Positions 1 through 9,291 of a DNA stretch of 64,000 nucleotides are shown here, one piece after another. The notes under the pieces were generated by a model, which ran no database searches, was not told the origin of the DNA, and was given only the letters and a program-made list of their open reading frames with translations. Position 1 is the first letter of the stretch. Every line of letters begins with the position of its first letter. The DNA comes from Chitinophaga terrae (ex Kim and Jung 2007) (lineage in GTDB: Bacteria; Bacteroidota; Bacteroidia; Chitinophagales; Chitinophagaceae): positions 124,001 through 188,000 of the forward strand of contig NZ_FNRL01000002.1 of NCBI RefSeq assembly GCF_900107795.1, written 5' to 3'. Both the position numbers and the translations under genes were made by a program.

Positions 1-3000
1 CCGCCGAAATAGTAGACTGTGCCATTGAAGAGGATGCACAGGGTATTGCAGTAACTTCTTACCAGGGCGGGCACGTAGAGTTCTTTAAGTATATGTACGA
101 CCTGCTGCAGGAAAAAGGATGCGGCCATATAAAGATCTTCGGCGGCGGTGGGGGAACCATACTGCCATCTGAAATTGAAGAACTGCATGCCTATGGCATC
201 GCCAGGTTGTATTCGCCCGACGATGGCCGGCAAATGGGATTGGAAGGGATGATAGAAGACCTGATCAGGAAATGCGATGTAGCAGTTCAGCCTATTCCTG
301 AAATGTCGCCGTCTGTGATCCCCGAACTCCAGGCTCATAAAAACCCGAAGATCATTGCCCGAGCTATCAGCCTGGCCGAAAGCGACCTACCGGTGGCCCT
401 GTTAAGCCAGCAGAAGTCCGCTACTACCGTAACAGTAGGAGGCAGTGATGTAGTACACCTGTCGACCAATGAAACAGCCGATAAAAAACACCCCGTGCTG
501 GGTATCACAGGTACAGGAGGCGCTGGTAAAAGCAGCGTCACAGACGAACTGGTAAGACGGTACCTGAACCAGTTCACGGATAAAACCATTGCAGTGATCT
601 CTGTTGACCCGTCTAAAAAGAAAACGGGCGGGGCATTGCTGGGCGACAGGATCCGTATGAACTCCATTCATCACCCCCGCGCCTATATGCGTTCGCTGGC
701 TACCCGCGAAAGCGATAAAGCGATCAGCGAACATATCCAGGAAGCGATTGACATCTGCAAACTGGCATCCTTCGATTTCATCATACTTGAAACTTCAGGT
801 ATCGGTCAAAGCGATACCGCGATCACCGACTACTGCGACGTTTCTTTATATGTTATGACACCTGAATATGGCGCCGCCTCACAGCTGGAAAAGATCAACA
901 TGCTGGATTACGCCGATGTGATAGCCATCAACAAATTTGATAAGGCAGGCGCACTCGACGCCCTGCACGATGTACGCAAGCAATACAAGCGCAATCACAA
1001 CCTCTGGGACGCTAAAGAAGATTCGCTTCCTGTGGTAGGCTCCATCGCTTCCCAGTTTAATGATGCAGGTATCAACCAGTTATTCGAACAGGTGATCAAT
1101 AAAGTGAAAGAGAAAACCGGCGTGAGCTTTGGCCCGCTGGCTCATGAAACAGTAAAGGCAACTTCCACCAAATCACAGATCATTCCTCCTGCCCGTGTAA
1201 GATACCTGGCAGAGATCACGGAAACCATAGCGGAATATGGGAAATGGGTAGATGAACAATGCAAACTGGCTACACAATTATACCAGGTAGAAGGAGTGAT
1301 AGCCATGGCGCCAGAACAGGCTTCCGCATTGGCCGATATCAAAGCTCATCTCGAAAAGGCCATACACCCGGAGTGCATGAAGCTGATCAAAGACTGGCCT
1401 GCCCTCGTAGCGAAATATAAATCCGAATTTTACGAGTTTAAAGTAAGAGATAAAGTAATTAAACTTCCTCTTTATACAGAGAGTTTAAGTCATACCAACA
1501 TACCAAAGGTTAGCCTTCCTGCCTATACAGGATGGGGCGACATACTCCGCTGGCAGTTGACAGAAAACCTGCCGGGAGAATTTCCTTACGCAGCAGGCGT
1601 GTTCCCGCTGAAAAGGGAAGGAGAAGATCCCACCCGGATGTTTGCCGGCGAAGGCGGCCCCGAAAGAACGAATAAACGCTTCCACTATGTATCGCTGGAG
1701 CAGCCTGCAAAACGGCTCTCTACCGCTTTCGACAGCGTTACGCTGTACGGCGAAGATCCGGCCATCCGGCCAGATATCTATGGAAAGATCGGCAACTCCG
1801 GCGTGAGTATAGCCACGGTCGACGATGCAAAGAAGCTCTACAGCGGGTTCGATCTATGCGATCCCAAAACCTCCGTGTCTATGACCATCAACGGTCCGGC
1901 GCCTATCCTGCTGGCTTTCTTCATGAATGCAGCTATAGATCAGCAATGTGAAAAGTACATCGCAGAAAACGGGTTAACAGAAGTAGTACAGGAACGGATA
2001 AGGGATAAGTTCAAAGATTTCCCTTTACCAATTTATAACGGCGCCTTACCTGCCGGTAACGACGGGTTGGGGCTTAAGCTGTTAGGCGTATCGGGAGAAG
2101 ATGTATTGGATAAAGAAGTATACGATAAGATCCGCGCCCATGCTTTGAGCACTGTGCGGGGCACTGTGCAGGCAGATATCCTGAAAGAAGACCAGGCGCA
2201 GAATACCTGTATTTTCTCTACAGAATTCGCCCTGAAACTGATGGGAGATGTGCAGGAGTATTTCATCAACCAGAAGGTCAGGAACTTCTATTCAGTAAGT
2301 ATTTCGGGTTATCATATTGCAGAAGCGGGAGCTAATCCCATTACCCAGTTGGCATTCACACTGGCTAACGGCTTCACGTATGTGGAATATTACCTGAGCC
2401 GGGGGATGCATATCGACGATTTTGCACCTAACCTCTCTTTCTTCTTCAGCAATGGCATGGACCCCGAGTATGCCGTGATAGGCCGTGTGGCCCGCCGCAT
2501 CTGGGCCAAGGCCATCAAATACAAGTATAAAGGGAACGACAGGTCACAGAAACTGAAATATCATATCCAGACATCAGGCCGCAGCCTGCATGCCCAGGAG
2601 ATCGATTTCAACGATATCAGGACTACCCTCCAGGCCTTATATGCCATCTACGACAACTGCAATTCGCTCCACACCAACGCGTACGACGAGGCTATTACCA
2701 CGCCAACGGAAGAAAGCGTGAGAAGAGCAATGGCCATACAGTTGATCATCAACCGGGAGTTGGGTACGGCGAAGAATGAAAACCCCATCCAGGGATCATT
2801 CTTTATTGAAGAACTGACCGACCTGGTAGAAGAGGCCGTACTGAGTGAATTCAACCGTATTACCGAGCGTGGAGGAGTATTGGGAGCTATGGAAAGGATG
2901 TACCAGCGTAATAAGATACAGGAGGAAAGCCTGTATTACGAGTCGCTGAAGCATACAGGCGAATACCCGATCATCGGGGTAAATACTTTCCTCAATAAAA

Positions 3001-3257
3001 ACGGTTCTCCTACCATCATACCAGCGGAAGTGATCCGTTCCACCACCGGGGAAAAAGAATTCCAGATAGCCGCCCTGCAGGCCTTCCATGCGCGCCATGC
3101 GGCCCAAAGCGGCGCCGCGCTGAAAAAGCTTCAACAGGTAGCTATCAATAACGGCAACCTGTTCGCAGAACTGATGGAAACCGTACGATATTGTTCCCTT
3201 GGCCAGATCACGAACGCCCTCTACGAAGTGGGCGGCCAGTACCGGCGCAACATGTAG
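1..3257 (+). CDS. icmF: Fused isobutyryl-CoA mutase IcmF (5' truncated by window)
   Basis: Adenosylcobalamin-dependent acyl-CoA mutase that interconverts isobutyryl-CoA and n-butyryl-CoA, with its own GTPase chaperone fused in. The reading frame is open from base 3, so the ATG at 93 is internal and the true start lies upstream; by comparison with the family about 50 residues are missing, including the DxHxxG cobalamin ligand motif. Visible parts, in order: the end of the B12-binding domain (SYQGGH, then GGGGG at bases 135-155), a MeaB-like G domain with Walker [10 protein letters not shown] near base 512, a linker, and the mutase TIM barrel beginning with [12 protein letters not shown] near 1645. 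The C-terminus YRRNM is intact. It needs B12, which links it to the cobalamin operon at the far end of the window. Confidence 0.95.
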   Translation, partial: AEIVDCAIEEDAQGIAVTSYQGGHVEFFKYMYDLLQEKGCGHIKIFGGGGGTILPSEIEELHAYGIARLYSPDDGRQMGLEGMIEDLIRKCDVAVQPIPEMSPSVIPELQAHKNPKIIARAISLAESDLPVALLSQQKSATTVTVGGSDVVHLSTNETADKKHPVLGITGTGGAGKSSVTDELVRRYLNQFTDKTIAVISVDPSKKKTGGALLGDRIRMNSIHHPRAYMRSLATRESDKAISEHIQEAIDICKLASFDFIILETSGIGQSDTAITDYCDVSLYVMTPEYGAASQLEKINMLDYADVIAINKFDKAGALDALHDVRKQYKRNHNLWDAKEDSLPVVGSIASQFNDAGINQLFEQVINKVKEKTGVSFGPLAHETVKATSTKSQIIPPARVRYLAEITETIAEYGKWVDEQCKLATQLYQVEGVIAMAPEQASALADIKAHLEKAIHPECMKLIKDWPALVAKYKSEFYEFKVRDKVIKLPLYTESLSHTNIPKVSLPAYTGWGDILRWQLTENLPGEFPYAAGVFPLKREGEDPTRMFAGEGGPERTNKRFHYVSLEQPAKRLSTAFDSVTLYGEDPAIRPDIYGKIGNSGVSIATVDDAKKLYSGFDLCDPKTSVSMTINGPAPILLAFFMNAAIDQQCEKYIAENGLTEVVQERIRDKFKDFPLPIYNGALPAGNDGLGLKLLGVSGEDVLDKEVYDKIRAHALSTVRGTVQADILKEDQAQNTCIFSTEFALKLMGDVQEYFINQKVRNFYSVSISGYHIAEAGANPITQLAFTLANGFTYVEYYLSRGMHIDDFAPNLSFFFSNGMDPEYAVIGRVARRIWAKAIKYKYKGNDRSQKLKYHIQTSGRSLHAQEIDFNDIRTTLQALYAIYDNCNSLHTNAYDEAITTPTEESVRRAMAIQLIINRELGTAKNENPIQGSFFIEELTDLVEEAVLSEFNRITERGGVLGAMERMYQRNKIQEESLYYESLKHTGEYPIIGVNTFLNKNGSPTIIPAEVIRSTTGEKEFQIAALQAFHARHAAQSGAALKKLQQVAINNGNLFAELMETVRYCSLGQITNALYEVGGQYRRNM

Positions 3258-3512
3258 TCACGCAAAGGGGCTAAGAAGGCAAAAGAGGCAAAGGATTTTT
3301 TTAAGGAAATTAAGAAAGAAAAGAAAGAAGGAGAAGGAAAGCAAAGGAAGAATCGATTGTATTACTGCATTATATTATATAACACAACATAACATAATCT
3401 TCTCCATCATTCCTTCCCCGTCTTTCTCCTTCTTTCTCCTTCCTTCTCCTTCTTTCTTAATTTCCTTAAAAAAATCCTTTGCCTCTTTTGCCTTCTCAGC
3501 GCCTCTGCGTGA
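3258..3512. repeat. Long imperfect inverted repeat (MITE/REP-like)
   Basis: The bases after the icmF stop (3258-3350) are repeated in reverse complement at about 3420-3512. The outer parts match closely: TCACGCA..GG.GCT.AGAAGGC at the ends, then a long identical stretch running through AAAGAGGCAAAGGA, TTTTTTTAAGGAAATTAAG and AAAGAAGGAGAAGG. The inner parts are purine-rich on one arm and pyrimidine-rich on the other. About 70 AT-rich bases separate the arms. Transcribed RNA would form a very long hairpin. The ORF that reads through it has low-complexity Lys/Arg and Phe/Ser composition and is not a gene. This fills most of the gap between icmF and the GH125 gene. Confidence 0.8.
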
Positions 3513-3581
3513 AATATGGTAAATCGATTCAGCAAATACAAATATCTTTTCTATTTTAGGGGATTAAATTCATAAAACGTT

Positions 3582-5015
3582 ATGGTTGCAAGACGCGATT
3601 TTTTAAAGAACAGTGCCCTTGTAGCGGGAGCTGTAGGGCTTGGACTGCCTAAAACAGTATTTGGCTGGGCCGGATATACATCCCAACGCCCGCCACTGGC
3701 TAAACGCAAATTTACCAGCGAAGCCGTGGAAAAGACAATAGTGAAAGTTAAATCTCAAATCGCTGATACCAAGTTAGGTTGGCTGTTTGAAAACTGCTTC
3801 CCTAATACGCTGGATACCACTGTTAATTATAAAACAGTGAATGGTAAGCCAGATACGTTTGTGATCACCGGCGACATCAACGCCATGTGGCTGAGGGATT
3901 CTTCTGCACAGGTTTGGCCTTACCTGCCTTTGGTAAAGGAAGACGCTAAGCTGAAAGATATGGTTGTAGGTGTGATCAACCGCCAGACCAACTGCATCCT
4001 GATCGATCCGTATGCCAACGCGTTCAACGAAGGCCCTACCGGAAGCGAATGGGACAAAGACCTTACAGATATGAAACCGGAGCTGCATGAACGTAAATGG
4101 GAGATAGATTCGCTCTGCTATCCTGTTCGTTTAGCTTATAACTACTGGAAAATAAGCGGTGACACAACGCCGTTTGATGAGAAATACAAACGCGCCGCCC
4201 AACTGATCGTAAAAACATTCAAGGAACAGCAGCGTAAAGACGGTAAAGGACCTTATAAGTTCCAGCGCAATACGCCTATCCAGTCAGACACCGTTCCTAA
4301 CGGCGGTTGGGGCGCTCCTATGCAGCCGGTTGGACTGATCGTTTCCATCTTCAGGCCATCGGACGACGCAACAGTATTTCCATTCCTCATTCCTTCCAAC
4401 ATGTTCGCGGTAGTATCTTTGCGCCAGTTGGCAGAGATCAGCGAAACGATCTATAAAGACGCGGCCTTTGCACATGAATGTACTTTACTGGCAGAAGAAG
4501 TTGACCGTGCTATTAAAGCGTATGCGATCGTAGAGCATCCGAAGCTGGGCATGATGTATGGTTTTGAAGTGGATGGATTTGGCAACCGCCTGTTCCTGGA
4601 TGATACGAACGTTCCTAGTTTGCTTTCTATACCTTACCTGGGTTATACAGGAATAGACGATCCGCTTTACCAGGCTTCCCGTCATTTTGTATGGAGCAAT
4701 TTCCAGCCATGGTTCTACAGGGGTAAATATGGCGATGGCGTGGGTAGTCCGCATACCGGCGATAACTACATCTGGCCTATGAGTATCATTATGCGGGCGC
4801 TGACCAGCCATGACAAAGAGGAGATAGCCACCTGCTTGAAAACTTTAAGGAACACAGATGGCAACACCGGTTTCATTCATGAATCTTACCATAAAGATGA
4901 TCCAACAAAGTATACACGCCCTTGGTTTGCATGGGTTAATACGCTGTTTGGAGAGCTGATCCTGAAAGTAAGCCAGGAGCATCCTGATTTGCTGCAGCGC
5001 CAGTACGCGATGTAA
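3582..5015 (+). CDS. GH125 exo-alpha-1,6-mannosidase, Tat-exported
   Basis: Family GH125 (metal-independent alpha-mannosidase, formerly DUF1237), an inverting exo-enzyme that removes alpha-1,6-linked mannose. The N-terminus carries a twin-arginine signal (ARRDFLKNSALVAGAVGLG), so the folded enzyme should leave the cytoplasm by the Tat system; a tatA gene lies at 59.7 kb. Family landmarks are TGDINAMWLRDSSAQVWPY (about residues 97-115), the WEIDSLCYP segment (about 174-182), the HTGDNYIWPMS stretch (about 391-401) and the C-terminal PWFAWVNTLFGEL. The 477-residue length is usual. It is monocistronic, with a strong terminator directly after the stop. A TATCTTTT sequence about 40 bases upstream of the ATG may be its -7 element. 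Confidence 0.93.
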   Translation: MVARRDFLKNSALVAGAVGLGLPKTVFGWAGYTSQRPPLAKRKFTSEAVEKTIVKVKSQIADTKLGWLFENCFPNTLDTTVNYKTVNGKPDTFVITGDINAMWLRDSSAQVWPYLPLVKEDAKLKDMVVGVINRQTNCILIDPYANAFNEGPTGSEWDKDLTDMKPELHERKWEIDSLCYPVRLAYNYWKISGDTTPFDEKYKRAAQLIVKTFKEQQRKDGKGPYKFQRNTPIQSDTVPNGGWGAPMQPVGLIVSIFRPSDDATVFPFLIPSNMFAVVSLRQLAEISETIYKDAAFAHECTLLAEEVDRAIKAYAIVEHPKLGMMYGFEVDGFGNRLFLDDTNVPSLLSIPYLGYTGIDDPLYQASRHFVWSNFQPWFYRGKYGDGVGSPHTGDNYIWPMSIIMRALTSHDKEEIATCLKTLRNTDGNTGFIHESYHKDDPTKYTRPWFAWVNTLFGELILKVSQEHPDLLQRQYAM

Positions 5016-5035
5016 TCTTATATTATATAATTTGC

Positions 5036-5075
5036 AAAGGGATTTTGTGAGGTTGTTCACAAAATCCCTTTTATT
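5036..5075 (+). terminator. Rho-independent terminator after GH125 gene
   Basis: A perfect 15-bp stem, AAAGGGATTTTGTGA paired with TCACAAAATCCCTTT, closes a 6-base loop and is followed by TATTTT. It separates the mannosidase from the MutS-like gene. Confidence 0.9.
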
Positions 5076-5102
5076 TTGTAGCCAACTAAACGTTTAGCCT
5101 AT

Positions 5103-6884
5103 ATGAACACAGCCCGGATCTACCAGGAACGGATAGCGCATTTCAAAACAGTATTGACAGAAGAAAAGAAAAAGGCGGCCCTGCTTTCATGGGCAAGGCT
5201 TTTCTGTTTTTTAGTGATAGTGACGGGCGTGGTGATGTATTTCAGGAATGAAATGAATGCAGTTTACCTGCTGATAGCGGCGGCCGGTATCGTTAGTTTT
5301 CTTTATTTTTTATTGCGTCATCAGAAAGCCCAATCGGCCATCCAGCTTGCGGAAGCGCTGCAGCAGCTGAATGAAAAGGAGCTTCACCAGGCGCTGACCT
5401 GGGAATCGACCTTCGACGATGGCAAAGAGTTCATTGACGACAAACACGATTTCAGCAGCGACCTGGATGTTTTTGGCCCTTCTTCTCTTTTTCAGCATAT
5501 CAACAGAACAGGCACTTATTCGGGCAGGCAAAAACTGGCTGAGTGTCTAAGGAACCCTATCCTGGAGGTTAATAAAATTAAGGCGGTGCAGGAAGCTTTG
5601 CAGGCTTTGGCGCCGGAACTGGATTTCAGGCAGGAATTTACCGCCCAGGCATCCCTGGCCAGAGAAGAAGCCAGCGATACCCGGCAGATCAAAGCCTGGC
5701 TGGAAATGCCGTTCAAGTTCCTGCAGAACAAGTTTGTTAAAGTGGTTATGTGGGCCTCGCCGGCCCTGGTGATCTTCACCTTCATCCTTTACCTGAGTTC
5801 AGGAATGGTATTTCCCTTTTTGGGGATGATAGCAATCAATGTGTTGATCTTAAGACAGTATTTTAAAGATGTGATGGAACAATATCTCCTGATCTCTCAT
5901 AAAGAACGCATCATGGATAAGTTTTCCATCCTGCTGCGGCTGATCAGGCAGGGCAAATTTCATTCTTCCAAACTATTAACAGCCCAGCAACAACAAGCCG
6001 CGGAGGCAGATAAAGCGCTGCATAAACTTGCCCGTATCAGCAACGCTTTTGACCAGCGATTGAACCTGTTGGTAGGCGTTGTTCTTAATACTTGTTTCCT
6101 TTATGACCTGCATTGTATAATGCGCCTCGAAAAGTGGAAGGCTGAAAACAAAGACTATATCCTGAAATGGTTTGATGTCATATCACGAATAGAAGTTTGG
6201 AATAGCCTGGCCACTTACGCCTATAATCACAGCGACTATACTTACCCGGAGATCAGGGAAACGGGCAGGATATTGCAGGCCCGGGAGCTGGGGCATCCGC
6301 TGATCCCGGCCAGCCAGTGCGTGAAGAACGATGGGGGCGTTGGGCAGCAGGATAGCTTCCTGATCATTACCGGGTCCAATATGTCGGGGAAAAGCACTTT
6401 CCTCAGGAGCGTAGGCGCCAACCTGTTGATGGCGATGTGCGGCGCCCCCGTATGTGCGGCGCAATTTGTATGTACGCCAATGCAGATCATGACCTCTATG
6501 CGGATCAAGGATTCTATTGCCAGCCATACTTCTTACTTCCAGGCGGAGCTGCTGCGTTTGCAGCATATTATAAACAAGCTGAAAACAGGGGCTGAGGTTT
6601 TTATCCTGCTCGACGAGATATTGAAAGGAACAAATTCGGAAGATAAATTGTCGGGGTCCCGGCGCCTGATAGAGCATTTCCTGCAATATTCCTGTTTAGG
6701 GATGATCGCAACCCACGACCTGGAACTGGGGCACCTGGAAGAGGAATACCCCAACCAGATCCGTAACTATTGCTTCGAAAGTACGATCCAGGATAACAAC
6801 CTGTTCTTTGATTACAGGATACGTAAAGGCGTGGCAACCAATAAGAACGCCACATTCCTGATGAAGCAGATGGGAATTATCTGA
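5103..6884 (+). CDS. Membrane-anchored MutS-family ATPase
   Basis: A 593-residue protein carrying the MutS ATPase core: Walker A GSNMSGKST (about 424-432), Walker B VFILLDEI (about 498-505) followed by GTNSEDK, and the ATHDLEL switch. It lacks the mismatch-recognition domain of MutS. The N-terminal half has hydrophobic segments at about 33-47, 54-71, 214-231 and 234-250, which look like two pairs of membrane helices around a helical lever region. Proteins of this build are annotated in Bacteroidetes simply as MutS-related. Their function is not established, and a role in classical mismatch repair is unlikely. It stands alone between a terminator and a palindrome, so context gives no further clue. 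Confidence 0.85.
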   Translation: MNTARIYQERIAHFKTVLTEEKKKAALLSWARLFCFLVIVTGVVMYFRNEMNAVYLLIAAAGIVSFLYFLLRHQKAQSAIQLAEALQQLNEKELHQALTWESTFDDGKEFIDDKHDFSSDLDVFGPSSLFQHINRTGTYSGRQKLAECLRNPILEVNKIKAVQEALQALAPELDFRQEFTAQASLAREEASDTRQIKAWLEMPFKFLQNKFVKVVMWASPALVIFTFILYLSSGMVFPFLGMIAINVLILRQYFKDVMEQYLLISHKERIMDKFSILLRLIRQGKFHSSKLLTAQQQQAAEADKALHKLARISNAFDQRLNLLVGVVLNTCFLYDLHCIMRLEKWKAENKDYILKWFDVISRIEVWNSLATYAYNHSDYTYPEIRETGRILQARELGHPLIPASQCVKNDGGVGQQDSFLIITGSNMSGKSTFLRSVGANLLMAMCGAPVCAAQFVCTPMQIMTSMRIKDSIASHTSYFQAELLRLQHIINKLKTGAEVFILLDEILKGTNSEDKLSGSRRLIEHFLQYSCLGMIATHDLELGHLEEEYPNQIRNYCFESTIQDNNLFFDYRIRKGVATNKNATFLMKQMGII

Positions 6885-6889
6885 AAATT

Positions 6890-6923
6890 CTAAATATTTT
6901 AGTATTATTGCTAAAATATTTAG
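6890..6923. promoter_or_regulatory. Perfect 13-bp inverted repeat before radical SAM gene
   Basis: CTAAATATTTTAG, eight spacer bases, then CTAAAATATTTAG, ending four bases before the ATG at 6928. Each arm is itself nearly palindromic. It could be an operator or an AT-only stem-loop in the mRNA leader. It is too AT-rich and lacks a T-run, so it is a poor terminator. Confidence 0.55.
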
Positions 6924-6927
6924 TTGT

Positions 6928-8010
6928 ATGACTTTGCCTTTTGAAGAAAACCCGTCAGAACAACCTTATTATAAGGGGAGAGGAGCGCAGATCAACCCTA
7001 AGAACAAGTACCTGGCCAATGAATACGCACAGGAACATATTGAAGGGATCGATGAATGGTGGCAGTCGGATGTTCCCACCCAGTTTTTTGAAGAAAATGC
7101 GCGCAACCTGGTCAATAAAGTCGACAGTCCCGATGTGGGAATGTGGTACTCCATGAATCCCTACCAGGGCTGCGAACATGGCTGTATCTATTGCTATGCC
7201 AGGAATTCGCATCAATATTGGGGACTGAGCGCTGGACTGGATTTTGAAAGAAAGATCATAGTAAAACATAACGCGCCTGAGTTACTCAGGAAGTTCCTTA
7301 ATAATAAGAACTGGGTTCCGAAACCTATCTCCTTGTCGGGAAATACCGACTGTTACCAGCCGGCAGAGCGCAAGATGTGGCTTACCCGGCAATTGCTGGA
7401 AGTGGCTATTGAATACAAACAGCCCGTTGGTATTATCACTAAAAATTCGCTGATCCTCCGAGACAGGTACCTGCTGCAGCAGTTAGCCCAGGAAAACCTC
7501 GTCAGCGTACACGTTTCCATTACTTCACTGCAGGAAGACCTGCGTTTGAAAATGGAGCCGCGAACCACTACTGCCGCCCAGCGGCTGAAAGTAGTAAAGG
7601 AATTAAGCAGCCTTGGCATCCCCGTTGGGGTAATGACAGCGCCCATTGTACCCGGACTGAATGACCATGAGATCCCTAAGTTACTGGAAGCTGCCGCTTC
7701 AAACGGGGCTAAGTTTGCCGGGTATACAGTTGTGCGTTTAAACGACGCCGTTAAAACCATCTTTCATGACTGGCTCTTTAAGAACTTCCCTGACAGGGCG
7801 GATAAGGTATGGCATCATATAGAAAGCATGCACGAAGGACATGTGAATGATAGTGAATTTGGAAGAAGGATGACAGGAGCAGGCAACATCGCTGAACTGA
7901 TTCGTCAGCAGTTTAAACTGCATGTAAAAAAGAACGGGTTAAACCAGGAACGCTTCGAATATAATACCAGCGCATTTCGCAGGCCCAGTTCTCAACTGAG
8001 TCTTTTTTAG
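6928..8010 (+). CDS. PA0069/Rv2578c-family radical SAM protein
   Basis: Radical SAM enzyme with the Cx3Cx2C cluster motif at C82, C86 and C89 (NPYQGCEHGCIYCYARN), the SAM-binding region SLSGNTDCYQPAE and the conserved FERKIIVKHNAPELL segment. It belongs to the PA0069/Rv2578c group, sometimes labelled SplB-like or Elp3-like, whose substrate is unknown. The 360-residue length is normal and the C-terminal tail (RRPSSQLSLF) is typical. It is preceded by the inverted repeat at 6890-6923 and appears to be a single-gene unit. Confidence 0.9.
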   Translation: MTLPFEENPSEQPYYKGRGAQINPKNKYLANEYAQEHIEGIDEWWQSDVPTQFFEENARNLVNKVDSPDVGMWYSMNPYQGCEHGCIYCYARNSHQYWGLSAGLDFERKIIVKHNAPELLRKFLNNKNWVPKPISLSGNTDCYQPAERKMWLTRQLLEVAIEYKQPVGIITKNSLILRDRYLLQQLAQENLVSVHVSITSLQEDLRLKMEPRTTTAAQRLKVVKELSSLGIPVGVMTAPIVPGLNDHEIPKLLEAAASNGAKFAGYTVVRLNDAVKTIFHDWLFKNFPDRADKVWHHIESMHEGHVNDSEFGRRMTGAGNIAELIRQQFKLHVKKNGLNQERFEYNTSAFRRPSSQLSLF

Positions 8011-8080
8011 GAAGACTTATTAACATGCTTATTCACAATTTGAATTTATTGTTAAGTTGGAGAAAAAAGTAAGGTATTTT

Positions 8081-8113
8081 TTTGTGTAATAAAAAATAAA
8101 AAAATTACCTTTG
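8081..8113 (+). promoter_or_regulatory. Bacteroidetes-type promoter
   Basis: TTTG at 8081-8084, 21 bases, then TACCTTTG at 8106-8113: a good match to the Bacteroidetes consensus. Transcription should begin near 8120 and run into the hairpin at 8257-8292. No long ORF follows, so it drives a short RNA or a leader. Confidence 0.65.
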
Positions 8114-8135
8114 CTTCAAGCAATAAAATTTAACT

Positions 8136-8228
8136 GTGCAACTTTTATCAACATATCAAATTTCAGCGGCGGCCTGTCTTAAACAACAGGTCAAGTGGGA
8201 ATTGCGGGCATGTTGCACCGATTGTTAA
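8136..8228 (+). CDS. Possible tiny ORF or leader peptide (GTG start)
   Basis: Thirty codons from GTG at 8136, just downstream of a strong promoter and ahead of a strong terminator. The C-terminal end reads RACCTDC, with three Cys codons in the last six. An alternative 14-codon ORF starts at the ATG at 8210. A small stem (CCTGT/ACAGG) lies inside. I do not recognise the product. An ORF of this size can occur by chance, and the transcript could instead be a non-coding RNA. Confidence 0.25.
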   Translation: MQLLSTYQISAAACLKQQVKWELRACCTDC

Positions 8229-8256
8229 CAGACGATAGTTATCAAACGATATAAAC

Positions 8257-8292
8257 AAAAGTCCCGCACTCGAAAGAAGTGTGGGACTTTTT
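8257..8292 (+). terminator. Strong terminator of short transcript
   Basis: AAAAGTCCCGCACT pairs with AGTGTGGGACTTTT across a 7-base loop and is followed by more T. It lies about 150 bases after the promoter at 8081-8113. Confidence 0.85.
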
Positions 8293-8314
8293 GCTTTTGA
8301 AGCAGTACTGAGAA

Positions 8315-8428
8315 ATGAAGACATTGAAAGAGATTCAAAAGATAACTGTAATATTTAAACCTTGTGCTCTTTCGCGCAAGCAACAGGCCTTTGCAATGCA
8401 GATGCCTAACGGACCTTGTATGCAGTAA
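8315..8428 (+). CDS. Possible small protein, 37 residues
   Basis: ATG-started ORF sitting between two terminators. The peptide begins MKTLKEIQKITVIFK, a Lys-rich amphipathic start, and ends MQMPNGPCMQ. No promoter consensus separates it from the terminator upstream, so it would be read only by readthrough or anti-termination. It is followed within 25 bases by another terminator. No family is recognised. It shares the layout, but not the sequence, of the tiny ORFs at 13.5-13.8 kb and 59.5 kb. Confidence 0.3.
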   Translation: MKTLKEIQKITVIFKPCALSRKQQAFAMQMPNGPCMQ

Positions 8429-8450
8429 AGTATTTTACAACGCATTATAA

Positions 8451-8480
8451 CCCGGTCCGTCGTTACGGCCGGGTTTTTTT
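8451..8480 (+). terminator. Second terminator upstream of dinB-like gene
   Basis: CCCGGTCCGT pairs with ACGGCCGGG (one bulge) and is followed by seven T. With the hairpin at 8257 it makes a tandem terminator arrangement. Confidence 0.85.
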
Positions 8481-8588
8481 GTACAGTAAATCGGCATAAT
8501 AATGGCAATCAATTTTTATTAATGAATTTATGCGCTAACCCATTGTATCTGCAATTTGTAAAGTGCATAATCCCAAAAAAGTAAGACG

Positions 8589-9155
8589 ATGAGAAACGTT
8601 ATCCAGGTAGTAAGAGAAGCTTTACTCACCAATTTCAGTGGGTTGGATCAATGGTTCGAAAAGGATCCAGGATTATTGGACTTTAAACCAGATACTGACC
8701 AATGGAGTATCAGGGAAATACTGGAACATATCACGATGACCAATTATTTCCTGTTACTGATCATCAATAAGGCGACCCGCAGGGCGCTCGACCGCAAACG
8801 CAACGGACATACGGTTATCGTACCAGGCGACTATCACGATAAATTCAACCAGATAGACGTTATCGGTAGCAAATCTTTTGGCTGGGTAAGACCTGAACAC
8901 ATGGAACCCACCGGCAGAAAAGATATGTCCGAGATCAAAGCGTTGCTGAAACAACAATACGCACAATGTATGTATAATCTGTCACTGCTTAAAAACGGAG
9001 AAGGAGTATTGGTGTTTACCAATATGTCTGTCAACCATTTGGGCAAGCTGGATATCTACCAATACATTTATTTCCTCACTAAACATATAGAACGGCATAT
9101 CCGTCAGATGGAACGTGTGCAGACTGCATACGAAGAAAGTGCGGTAATGATATAA
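8589..9155 (+). CDS. DinB-family protein
   Basis: DinB/YfiT-like four-helix protein of 188 residues. The first metal-ligand His lies in SIREILEHITMTNYF (about residue 47) and the remaining His candidates in KHIERHIRQMERV near the C-terminus. These proteins bind a divalent metal and include thiol-dependent transferases such as bacillithiol transferases, but the substrate here cannot be predicted. It follows the double-terminator region directly and ends before a strong terminator. Confidence 0.85.
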   Translation: MRNVIQVVREALLTNFSGLDQWFEKDPGLLDFKPDTDQWSIREILEHITMTNYFLLLIINKATRRALDRKRNGHTVIVPGDYHDKFNQIDVIGSKSFGWVRPEHMEPTGRKDMSEIKALLKQQYAQCMYNLSLLKNGEGVLVFTNMSVNHLGKLDIYQYIYFLTKHIERHIRQMERVQTAYEESAVMI

Positions 9156-9218
9156 TTTGTTAGGTCGACCTTCAAACCGTTCATTTTTGTTAATCCTTTT
9201 TTATTGGTTTATAAAAGG

Positions 9219-9249
9219 GCCGTCTCTACAGCGTAGAGACGGCTTTTTA
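9219..9249 (+). terminator. Terminator after dinB-like gene
   Basis: A perfect 11-bp stem, GCCGTCTCTAC with GTAGAGACGGC, closes a 3-base loop and is followed by TTTTT. Because it lies inside the longest open frame of the next gene, it shows that the upstream start at 9157 is false. Confidence 0.92.
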
Positions 9250-9291
9250 GTTATAGTGGTATTATTTTTTATATATTTACTGAAACCACAG

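Noticed and set aside
3199..3522. Plus-strand ORF of 107 codons after icmF
   Set aside because: It runs through the inverted repeat and has low-complexity Lys/Arg then Phe/Ser composition; it overlaps the icmF 3' end.
6183..6686. Minus-strand ORF of 167 codons
   Set aside because: It lies entirely antisense to the MutS-like gene in codon-biased sequence and has no recognisable domain.
9157..9291. Upstream extension of the DUF3857 gene
   Set aside because: A strong terminator (9219-9249) lies inside it, and the signal peptide starts only at 9292.
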